Assembly: GCA_019420345.1 (NCBI GenBank)
Contig: JAHZHI010000048.1
Span: 1 to 64,000, forward strand
From: Peptococcaceae bacterium
GTDB lineage: Bacteria; Bacillota; Peptococcia; Peptococcales; Peptococcaceae
Length of the DNA stretch: 64,000 nucleotides
Direction of reading: 5' to 3'
In this document: positions 36,780 to 43,652 of the stretch, piece by piece
Layout: each line of letters begins with the position of its first letter
How positions within the stretch are numbered: position 1 is the stretch's first letter
Notes under the pieces: model-generated
Database searches by the model: none
What the model was told of the DNA's origin: nothing
What the model saw: the letters and a program-made list of their open reading frames with translations, nothing else
Made by a program: the position numbers and the translations under genes

Positions 36780-37938
36780 TCATGAGTTTAGGTAAAAGAG
36801 TATTGCGAATTTCAGAAAGATAGATATTTTCATTTACCCGTAAAACAATATCTTCAAACATAGGATTTACAAGAAAATTAAATTTTTCTAACTCGGTATT
36901 CGATGGCTGATATACGGGCATTTTACGTAGTTCACGAAGGCTAATATATTTCTGAGTGCTGCCTGCAAGATGTTTTTCAATATATTGCTTTGTTGCATTA
37001 CTTTTAAGATAACATAGTATATAATATGCAAATTCAGGAGAATGAGAAGTTTTAAATAGGGCTACATTTTTAATAGCAAAATCAACCACAGGATATGATA
37101 CATAAGAAATTAAACCTATTGTACCTATCATGCTCATCAATATATCTTGTGTTTCAACAAGACTACGTTCATTAATTTTTTCAAAATCATCTTTAGAAAT
37201 ACGATTTGCAGAAGCTCTATCTACACTAAATGGTAAAAGATGCTTAGAGGTGATTAACGGATAACCTTCATTTTCTGCTTTAGGCGAATTATGGGTGCCA
37301 TCTCGAACATCAATAATATTTGATAGTTCTACTTGGGATGTTCTAAAGCCAGTAAACATGTTTTCGTAGATCGCCTGGGCTTGCTGCTGCAAGTTCTCGT
37401 TGATTTTATTGTTGTATTCGATTTTATCATCGAGAGCACGCAAGATAGAAATTATTTTCTTTTGAGTTTGAAGATCGAAATATGGTACATCAATATCTTC
37501 TATAATCTTTCTTTTGGCGATATTTACTTGTACGCTTCCACTAGAAACACTTGTAATAGAATGATATCCCTGAGCAGATAACAGAAAGTAATATAAAAAT
37601 TGTGGTAATACAACATCAGAATTACAGCGTAAAATCAAAAGTGCTTGACTAATGATTCCAGTTGGATCACCAGGTTGAATAATAGAAACTTTACCAACAG
37701 TCCCCGAACAGCTGATAATTAAATCATTTTCTTTAACTGTAAAGCGCTTAAGCTCCTGATATTTTTCTTCTCCCACAAAAAATCGGAAGGTTCTGGTTCC
37801 ATAAATTGCATGTTGTTGTTCATATACAGGAATCCCGCTATTTTGAAGTTCTCCTCTTTTTAATGATGAACCAAACGGTCCTCGTATATATCCTTTAGAT
37901 TGTAATAAATCTTTTAACTTTCTAATCTCACACTTCAT
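36751..37938 (-). CDS. hsdS: Type I restriction enzyme S subunit
   Basis: A 395-residue specificity subunit with two target recognition domains, each followed by a conserved helix (QTQKKIISILRALDDKIEYN at about 160; a second, shorter one near the C terminus, VLRVNENIYLSEIRNTLLPK). The recognition domains are notably AT-rich compared with hsdM and hsdR. The ATG at 37938 overlaps the hsdM stop by 11 bases; the TTG two codons earlier is less likely. Target sequence cannot be deduced. Confidence 0.93.
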   Translation of the reverse strand: MKCEIRKLKDLLQSKGYIRGPFGSSLKRGELQNSGIPVYEQQHAIYGTRTFRFFVGEEKYQELKRFTVKENDLIISCSGTVGKVSIIQPGDPTGIISQALLILRCNSDVVLPQFLYYFLLSAQGYHSITSVSSGSVQVNIAKRKIIEDIDVPYFDLQTQKKIISILRALDDKIEYNNKINENLQQQAQAIYENMFTGFRTSQVELSNIIDVRDGTHNSPKAENEGYPLITSKHLLPFSVDRASANRISKDDFEKINERSLVETQDILMSMIGTIGLISYVSYPVVDFAIKNVALFKTSHSPEFAYYILCYLKSNATKQYIEKHLAGSTQKYISLRELRKMPVYQPSNTELEKFNFLVNPMFEDIVLRVNENIYLSEIRNTLLPKLMNGEIDVDGI

Positions 37939-39430
37939 ACCCAATCGCCCCCAGGTGCTTTTTTATCTGTGCTTCCAGTTCGTGGGACTGGTCAAAAAGG
38001 GCCGACAGTTCGCTGGTGAGACGCGCCATTTTTTCGTCGAACGGCTCGCCGTCGTCTTCCTGCTCGGCGATGCCAACATAGCGGCCTGGTGTGAGGATGT
38101 AGTCCTGTTTGGCGATGTCTTCGGTGGTGACCACGGCGCAGAAACCTTTGACATCTTCCAGGGTGCCGTCCGCGTAGGCGTTGTAGGTGTCGGCGAGTTT
38201 TTGGATGTCGTCATCGGTGAGCTCGCGCAGTTTGCGGCTGACCATGGTGCCCATGTTGCGGGCATCGATGAAGAGGGTTTTGCCGGCCTGCTTTTTATTC
38301 TTGGCCAAAAACCACAGAGAGACAGGAATCTGGGTGGTGTAAAAGAGCTGCGACGGCATGGTCACAATGCAGTCCACCAGGTCGGCATCAATGATGTTTT
38401 TGCGAATGTCGCCTTCGCCGCCGCTCTGGGAGGAGAGGGAGCCATTGGCCAGCACCATGCCAATGCGTCCGTTTGGCGCTAGGTGCCAGATCATGTGCTG
38501 GAGCCAGGCAAAGTTGGCGTTGCCAGCAGGCGGTGTGCCGTATTTCCAGCGCACATCGTCCAGCAGTTTGTCCTGCCCCCAGTCGGAGAGGTTGAACGGT
38601 GGGTTGGCCATGATGTAGTCGGCTTTTAGCTGTGGGTGGCAGTCGTCGAAAAAGGTGTCGGCGCTGAACTTGCCCAGGTCGGCCTCGATGCCGCGAATGG
38701 CCAGGTTCATTTGGGCCATTTTCCAGGTGGTTGGGTTGGAATCCTGGCCAAAGACAGAAATTTTATTGATGTTGCCTCCGTGGTTTTCTACAAATTTGGC
38801 CGACTGCACAAACATGCCACCGCTGCCGCAGCAAGGGTCGTAAACGCGGCCGTTGTATGGCTGCAGGATTTCGACCAGGGTGCGCACCACGCAGGATGGG
38901 GTGTAGAATTCGCCGGCGCGCTTGCCTTCCTGCTCGGCGAATTTAGCCAGGCAGTATTCGTAGGTGCGGCCGAGGATGTCTTTGCTGTCGCCCTGCTCCA
39001 CCATCTGAATGTTGGTGAAAAGGTCCACCACCTCGCCCAAGCGGCGCTTGTCAAGCTCAGGACGGGCGAAGTTTTTTGGCAGAATGTCTTTGAGGCGCTT
39101 GTTGACCTTTTCGATGCTGCGCATGGCATCGTCAATAACGGTGCCAATTTCTGGGGTGTGGGCCGCGGCTGCGATCACGCGCCAGCGGGCGTTCTCCGGC
39201 ACAAAGAAGATGTTTTCAGCGGTGTATTCGTCCATGTCCTCCTCGAAGCCATAGCCTTCCTCCACAAGCGCCTGATACTTGGCCTCGAATCGATCGGAAA
39301 TGTATTTTAAAAAGATAAGGCCCAGAACAACGGATTTGTACTCGGAGGCGTCGATGTTGCCACGCAACACACACGCCGCCTCCCAAATCTTTTGCTCGAA
39401 GCCTAGATCACTGGTGTTTTTTTCTGCCAT
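37928..39430 (-). CDS. hsdM: Type I restriction enzyme M subunit (N6-adenine methyltransferase)
   Basis: About 500 residues. The N-terminal HsdM helical domain is followed by the SAM-binding motif VYDPCCGSGGMFVQSAKF (about residue 195) and the catalytic motif DYIMANPPFNLSDWG (about 275). It methylates adenine within the target given by HsdS. The ATG at 39430 follows an AAAGGTGG ribosome-binding site; a GTG five codons earlier is too close to it. It is the first gene of the hsdM-hsdS-x-hsdR-mcrB-mcrC run. Confidence 0.96.
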   Translation of the reverse strand: MAEKNTSDLGFEQKIWEAACVLRGNIDASEYKSVVLGLIFLKYISDRFEAKYQALVEEGYGFEEDMDEYTAENIFFVPENARWRVIAAAAHTPEIGTVIDDAMRSIEKVNKRLKDILPKNFARPELDKRRLGEVVDLFTNIQMVEQGDSKDILGRTYEYCLAKFAEQEGKRAGEFYTPSCVVRTLVEILQPYNGRVYDPCCGSGGMFVQSAKFVENHGGNINKISVFGQDSNPTTWKMAQMNLAIRGIEADLGKFSADTFFDDCHPQLKADYIMANPPFNLSDWGQDKLLDDVRWKYGTPPAGNANFAWLQHMIWHLAPNGRIGMVLANGSLSSQSGGEGDIRKNIIDADLVDCIVTMPSQLFYTTQIPVSLWFLAKNKKQAGKTLFIDARNMGTMVSRKLRELTDDDIQKLADTYNAYADGTLEDVKGFCAVVTTEDIAKQDYILTPGRYVGIAEQEDDGEPFDEKMARLTSELSALFDQSHELEAQIKKHLGAIGYEV

Positions 39431-39697
39431 GGAAAATGTTTCCACCTTTCTATATGTAAAATCGTGTTATTTATCATCAATACGCAGCGGCCGCCAAAAG
39501 CACAGCCAACCCGCGCACAAAAATCATTACCAAGCCGCCATGCCCCAGCGTCTAACAAACGCATAGAACACGCAGCATGTACCATTATTATATCAATAAG
39601 CATAACAGCTAGCAATAAATTGTCGTGGAATTGCAACAATGGTTGTTGATGGCTGCGTTAAATAGCACGCCCGCCAATCACGGCTTCTTGCTTTTCA

Positions 39698-39726
39698 TTG
39701 AAGCCATGATCTCGACTTGATATAAT
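39698..39726 (+). promoter_or_regulatory. Promoter of the FRG-domain gene
   Basis: -35 TTGAAG (39698-39703) and a perfect -10 TATAAT (39721-39726) at 17 bp on the plus strand. The rest of the ~300-base gap between hsdM and this gene shows no other gene. Confidence 0.75.
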
Positions 39727-39748
39727 AATGTTTAAAAGAGGTGGCTAT

Positions 39749-40657
39749 ATGGATACTATGATTCATAATTTAAGTGAGTTTTTAAGTGTGTTAAATAAAT
39801 ACAACACTCAATTTTCCAGGAAGCATAAAACAGGAGGGTTCATATTCCGTGGCATGAGCAATGCATCATGGCCGCTTCTTCCTGGCATATATAGAGAGCA
39901 CCAAGAGGACGAAATAACAGCGACTGTTTCTGATGCTTCATCGTCGAAGAAAATTTACCAAGCCAGCGAATATGAAATACTATCGCATTTCAAAAAAGAG
40001 GCAAGCGGCTTGCTTCCCCACATTCCTATGAAAGATGATTTCACCTGGCTGCAATACGCACAGCATTACGGTGTTCCTACACGACTTCTGGATTTTACAG
40101 CCAATCCGTTGGTTGCCATGTACTTTTGCTGTCGAAGCGGAAGCGAGAATGATGGTGTTATTTGGATAATCAACACAGTATCTTTTGATTACTGGTCCAC
40201 CAATGAGTCAGTCTGCGATTTTTTACGTAGACGAGGGGACATAATAAATTTTATCATGCAAGAAGTGCGTGGTGAATTTGACTACGGAGAATTGGTTGGC
40301 GAACCTAGAGATAATAAAATTCGTCCACTAATGTTTATCCCACCCTATATTGACCAACGTATGAGCGCACAATCCAGTCGATTTTTAATCTGGGGAGAGA
40401 AGCAATCTGCACTAGAAGATATGATAAAACCAGATAACGAAATGCAGCTTGACACAGGGATGAACGTTGATTTTATAAATGACGAGCACTTTTTAGGCAA
40501 AATGATCGTCCCTGCTGAATGTAAGAAAGGCATTATGAAAGAGCTGGATCTCCTCAATATTAACGAAAAAAGCATTTTTCCTGGATTGGATGGAATTGGA
40601 AGATACCTTAATAAATACTACGAAGATAACTCTGACGACTGTTATGAATATCTATAA
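39749..40657 (+). CDS. FRG-domain protein
   Basis: A 302-residue plus-strand gene, divergent from the RM operon. The FRG domain is seen in GGFIFRGMSNASWPLLPGIY (residues about 29-48) and the core WLQYAQHYGVPTRLLDFTAN (about 104-123), followed by PLVAMYFCC. The FRG family is common in defence islands and on mobile elements; the biochemical activity is not established. AAGAGGTGG precedes the ATG at 39749; an ATG seven codons earlier would overlap it. AT-rich compared with its neighbours, which fits transfer. Confidence 0.85.
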   Translation: MDTMIHNLSEFLSVLNKYNTQFSRKHKTGGFIFRGMSNASWPLLPGIYREHQEDEITATVSDASSSKKIYQASEYEILSHFKKEASGLLPHIPMKDDFTWLQYAQHYGVPTRLLDFTANPLVAMYFCCRSGSENDGVIWIINTVSFDYWSTNESVCDFLRRRGDIINFIMQEVRGEFDYGELVGEPRDNKIRPLMFIPPYIDQRMSAQSSRFLIWGEKQSALEDMIKPDNEMQLDTGMNVDFINDEHFLGKMIVPAECKKGIMKELDLLNINEKSIFPGLDGIGRYLNKYYEDNSDDCYEYL

Positions 40658-40665
40658 ATCGTTTT

Positions 40666-40704
40666 GCGGACAACACACAAGCAAGGTGAGTTGTCCGCTT
40701 TTTG
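40666..40704 (+). terminator. Terminator of the FRG-domain gene
   Basis: Nine-bp stem GCGGACAAC/GTTGTCCGC followed by T5 on the plus strand, starting nine bases after the stop codon. Confidence 0.85.
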
Positions 40705-40754
40705 TATTGTTGGGTATCGTTTTAGCGCAACAGTTTCTCCCTCGGCTGCTCGCC

Positions 40755-40796
40755 CTCCCCCAAACGCAAAACATCCCGCCATCATAGCGGGATGTT
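40755..40796 (-). repeat. CATCCCGC hairpin repeat, copy A (terminator-like)
   Basis: Hairpin CATCCCGC...GCGGGATG read on the minus strand, followed by TTTTGCGTTTGGGGG. It lies just past the stop of the stalk protein at 40817 and probably terminates it. It belongs to a family with copies near 41907, 42372, 43604, 46027 and 55374, and a looser one at 48632. Confidence 0.8.
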
Positions 40797-40816
40797 CGAG
40801 CAGGCGCCCCTCTTCC

Positions 40817-41758
40817 TTACATGGCCAGCCAGGTTTGGCCGGTGTATTTGTAGGGGCCGTATTTGGTTGGGGTGCTGACGCCGTTGTTGAAGTAGGTTTG
40901 GTAGCCGATTTGCTGGAGGTTGGCGCCGTTGTAGACGTAGTCTTCGAGGTTGAAGGTTGGGCCGCCGCCGATGCCGGCGCCGTGCCAGTAGAATGGGGGC
41001 CAGCCGTCTTTGATTTGGATGGCGTTGCCGCTTTTGGTGGTGGTGAAGCTGTCGGCGCCGATGTCGCTCACCATGCCATTTTCTGCACGATACCCCACTT
41101 TCACAGCCTGGCGGGTGCCGCTGACCATTTCAGAAATGAAAAGATAGGTGCGGCTGTAGATGCTGCGTCCAGTTGTGTCCTGATAGTACCAGGAGCCGTT
41201 GCCATTGCTGTCGGCAGGCACATAGTATTTTTCCACGAGCCAACGCACTTGATACGGCACGTCGCTTGGCAGGGAAGGCGCTGGGGCGTCGGCTGCCGGG
41301 GTATCGATGGTCACGCTGGCGGTGTAGCCGTCCCAGGCGAGGGTGCCGCCCAGGGCTTCGGCAATCGGGCGAATCGGCAGCATGGTGCGCCCGCCAACGA
41401 TCTGCGGCGCGGCGTCGTTATAGCGGCTGACGCTGTTCACGGTGAACACGGTGCTGCCAACGGTGCAGCGAATGACGGTGCCGTCTTTGCTGACGGTGGC
41501 GCTGCGGCTGGCATTATCCCACACAACAGCGGCGCCCATGGACTCGGCGGCAGCGCGCAGCGGCAGGTAGGTGCGCCCGTTTGACACATAAGGGTCCACA
41601 TCCGTCGCCACATAGCGCCCGTCCACATGCACCGTGAGCGGCACGCCCGTCTCGCCAGCGTAAGGGTTGTTCAGCGACGGGCCATAAGCATAGGCCGGCA
41701 CCGCCACAAGGGCCGCCAGCAGCATGGCGGCAAAGATCAGGGTTCGTTTTCTCATCAT
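40817..41758 (-). CDS. Secreted stalk-domain (copper amine oxidase N-terminal-like) protein
   Basis: A 313-residue exported protein. The signal peptide is RTLIFAAMLLAALVAVPAYA. The stalk domain spans about residues 35-150, seen in TYLPLRAAAESMGAAVVWDN and TMLPIRPIAEALGGTLAWDG. The C-terminal ~140 residues, rich in Tyr/Trp/Gly (about 175-313), are of unknown fold. Such domains are thought to hold extracellular modules at the cell wall; no amine oxidase activity is implied. AAAGGAG precedes the ATG. Confidence 0.85.
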   Translation of the reverse strand: MMRKRTLIFAAMLLAALVAVPAYAYGPSLNNPYAGETGVPLTVHVDGRYVATDVDPYVSNGRTYLPLRAAAESMGAAVVWDNASRSATVSKDGTVIRCTVGSTVFTVNSVSRYNDAAPQIVGGRTMLPIRPIAEALGGTLAWDGYTASVTIDTPAADAPAPSLPSDVPYQVRWLVEKYYVPADSNGNGSWYYQDTTGRSIYSRTYLFISEMVSGTRQAVKVGYRAENGMVSDIGADSFTTTKSGNAIQIKDGWPPFYWHGAGIGGGPTFNLEDYVYNGANLQQIGYQTYFNNGVSTPTKYGPYKYTGQTWLAM

Positions 41759-41906
41759 ACAATCTCCTTTCTTAACAGTCGTCCTTGTATTTAAGCTTAA
41801 TTTAAGTATACCGTGCCGTTGATGATGTTTCAATGTATTTTTCAGAACTGTTCGAAAACAGAATGTGTGCGGCGTTCCATGGCTATAACCAATGACCGCC
41901 GCCCTC

Positions 41907-41946
41907 TCCCCCCAAACGCAAAACATCCCGCCGTGGGGGCGGGATA
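41907..41946 (-). repeat. CATCCCGC hairpin repeat, copy B
   Basis: Same CCCCAAACGCAAAACATCCC start and GTGGGGGCGGGAT end as the other copies. It sits in the 328-base gap between the stalk gene and the small membrane protein gene, after that gene's own terminator, so it has no obvious gene to terminate. Confidence 0.75.
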
Positions 41947-41997
41947 TGCGCAGGCCCAGCAAAGATCATCGACCTGGATGGACATTGCTGCCCATGA

Positions 41998-42036
41998 CAA
42001 AAAGAGACGCAAGGCAATGTGCTGCCTCGCGCCTCC
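41998..42036 (-). terminator. Terminator of the 57-residue membrane protein gene
   Basis: Imperfect GC-rich stem GAGGCGCGAGGCA/TGCCTTGCGTCTC followed by TTTTT on the minus strand, about 50 bases past the stop codon. Confidence 0.7.
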
Positions 42037-42086
42037 ATCAAAGGCAGGCCCTGCGTGCGGCAAACAGGCCTGACGGCTGTAAGGTT

Positions 42087-42260
42087 TTATGCCAGGATGC
42101 TTGCCAGAACGGCAATCACGCCCACCAAAAAGACGCCCACACTAAAGACGCGCACCACCTTCTTTACCTTTTTGTCCCCCTTCACCGCCGCGTCTATTTT
42201 GTCGGCAAACAGCGCACAAACGAGCGCGGCAATCATGAGCAGCACAGATTCTTTTACCAT
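42087..42260 (-). CDS. Small two-segment membrane protein
   Basis: A 57-residue gene with a strong ribosome-binding site (GGGGGGAGAAGG directly before the ATG region). It has two hydrophobic stretches (VLLMIAALVCALFA, residues 6-19; VFSVGVFLVGVIAVLASILA, 38-57) joined by a Lys/Asp-rich loop. It has its own terminator. I recognise no family; the topology would allow a holin-like or stress peptide role, but nothing in the sequence decides this. Confidence 0.6.
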   Translation of the reverse strand: MVKESVLLMIAALVCALFADKIDAAVKGDKKVKKVVRVFSVGVFLVGVIAVLASILA

Positions 42261-42371
42261 CCTTCTCCCCCCATAACGTCAAACGTGTTGAAGCCCTAGC
42301 TGATTCTACCGAAACGCGGAGAACCTTCCGAGCTTTTGCCCTATCATAGCACACATCAGCCGCCTCGTCCT

Positions 42372-42413
42372 CCCCCCAAATGCAAAACATCCCGCCGTGG
42401 GGGGCGGGATGTG
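42372..42413 (-). repeat. CATCCCGC hairpin repeat, copy C
   Basis: Conserved core AAAACATCCCGCCGTG / GGCGGGATG with the C-rich outer flank. It lies between the candidate ncRNA terminator (42437) and the small membrane protein gene. Confidence 0.75.
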
Positions 42414-42430
42414 AAAAAATATTTTCGTGA

Positions 42431-42499
42431 AAACGCAAAGAGAGCCGGATTTCTCCGGCTCTCTCAAGTATGTGTCCACAAACACATACCCCAATTCAT
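42431..42499 (-). ncRNA. Candidate small RNA paired with the Abi_2 gene
   Basis: Starting about seven bases after a perfect -10, the minus strand has an eight-bp hairpin GTATGTGT/ACACATAC, then an 11-bp hairpin AGAGAGCCGGA/TCCGGCTCTCT followed by TTTGCGTTTTC. No start codon with a ribosome-binding site is present. The ~70-nt unit lies immediately 3' of the Abi_2/AbiF-like gene. AbiF proteins are reported to be associated with a conserved ncRNA that acts as antitoxin. That this RNA has that role is inference from position and structure. Confidence 0.55.
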
Positions 42500-42505
42500 G
42501 CATCT

Positions 42506-42534
42506 ATTATACCGTTTCTGTTTCTTAGACGCAA
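42506..42534 (-). promoter_or_regulatory. Promoter of the candidate Abi-associated RNA
   Basis: Perfect -10 TATAAT (42506-42511) and -35-like TTGCGT (42529-42534) at 17 bp on the minus strand, starting four bases past the abi stop codon. A strong promoter facing away from a finished gene implies a separate transcript. Confidence 0.65.
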
Positions 42535-42537
42535 GGC

Positions 42538-43518
42538 TTAAATATAATTCTTCAAGATTTCCATTCGATCTTTCAAGTCTGGATGAATCACTATAGAAGC
42601 AACCGCCGGATTCACAGATAATCGATACTTCTCTGTGATTTTTTCAAACTCGCGGATAAACGCCTTAATCTCTCTTTTTGGTATTTGCAGCAATTTGAGA
42701 TAATAACACATAAGAATGACGTAGTCGCCAATGGTTTTAAAATTAACGTATGGTAGACCAATATCGTTCATCAAACACTGCCGCATGGCACGTGTTGAGT
42801 CAATATTTCTAAATCTCGTATCAAAAACAACCGCATTATGTGCAATCGCATTTCGCAGATCTTTCAATGTGTAGAGATACTTGTACACCAGTTGTCGATT
42901 TGTATCACTCGCGAGGTTAAACCCAATTCTTTTTGAAATGTCGTCCCGTACTTCATAAGTGAGACACGAAAGCAAGTAGCCAAAGTCACCCATCGTCATG
43001 ATCTCAAACAGCGCCCACACAGGAACATCCGAATAGCCAACATTATTATAGAAGTGTGTAATCTTCGGATTACCACTGCGATAGGCTTTGGTGAGGCTGG
43101 ATTGAATGGAATTCTGCAAATTTAACTTATTTTGTTGCTGCTTTCTTTTTTGTTCTGTTGTGAATGATGCCGGTGCATTGTGATACCCACTTACTACTTT
43201 ATCATACATGGCCTGTATATTTTCGGACCTTGCATGATCCAGTATTCCTTCCAAGGCAATGTTTTTTACAGCCGTTTCAATAAACATCATTTTACTGTAG
43301 AAAAGCGCCTTGAGCGCCGAATCGTATTGGATGGTTGCATACACTTCTGCATAGGAAACAAACGGCAATTTTCTGCTTGCAGTCTTAAAAAAACGATACC
43401 CTTTATAGCCATGAAAGTAACCGGTGTTGATCAGTTGCCGCTTCTGAGCGCTGCCAGATATTTCTATTCCACTATTTCGAAGGTGTCGCATCAATCCATC
43501 GGTTGTCTTGTAACTCAT
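42538..43518 (-). CDS. Abi_2 family (AbiD/AbiF-type) HEPN protein
   Basis: A 326-residue protein of the abortive-infection Abi_2 family. The N-terminal motif TTDGLMRHLRNSGIEISG and RQLINTGYFHGYKGYRFF are typical. The HEPN catalytic motif R-x4-H appears in LRNAIAHNAVVFDTR (about residue 225), with a second partial match IDSTRAMRQ near it. Such proteins are RNases that stop growth on phage infection; AbiF is regarded as a relative of the Cas13 ancestor and has an RNA antitoxin. GAGGTGATTCCT gives the ATG at 43518; Met codons upstream lack a ribosome-binding site. A candidate RNA follows the gene. Confidence 0.85.
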   Translation of the reverse strand: MSYKTTDGLMRHLRNSGIEISGSAQKRQLINTGYFHGYKGYRFFKTASRKLPFVSYAEVYATIQYDSALKALFYSKMMFIETAVKNIALEGILDHARSENIQAMYDKVVSGYHNAPASFTTEQKRKQQQNKLNLQNSIQSSLTKAYRSGNPKITHFYNNVGYSDVPVWALFEIMTMGDFGYLLSCLTYEVRDDISKRIGFNLASDTNRQLVYKYLYTLKDLRNAIAHNAVVFDTRFRNIDSTRAMRQCLMNDIGLPYVNFKTIGDYVILMCYYLKLLQIPKREIKAFIREFEKITEKYRLSVNPAVASIVIHPDLKDRMEILKNYI

Positions 43519-43603
43519 AGGAATCACCTCACCCATATTATAAATAGATGATATCATTTTTCTGTGTATACAACAATGCATTTTTAAGGGAACTTGTTGG
43601 TAC

Positions 43604-43643
43604 ATCCCCAACGTAAAACATCCCGCCGTGGGGGCAGGATGTG
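43604..43643 (-). repeat. CATCCCGC hairpin repeat, copy D (terminator of the helicase gene)
   Basis: CATCCTGCC...GGCGGGATG on the minus strand followed by TTTTACGTTGGGG, 10 bases past the helicase stop codon. Confidence 0.75.
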
Positions 43644-43652
43644 AGGCAGTCT

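Noticed and set aside
28440..42000. Copper amine oxidase activity for the stalk-domain proteins
   Set aside because: Only the N-terminal-like stalk domain is present; the catalytic amine oxidase domain is absent in every copy.
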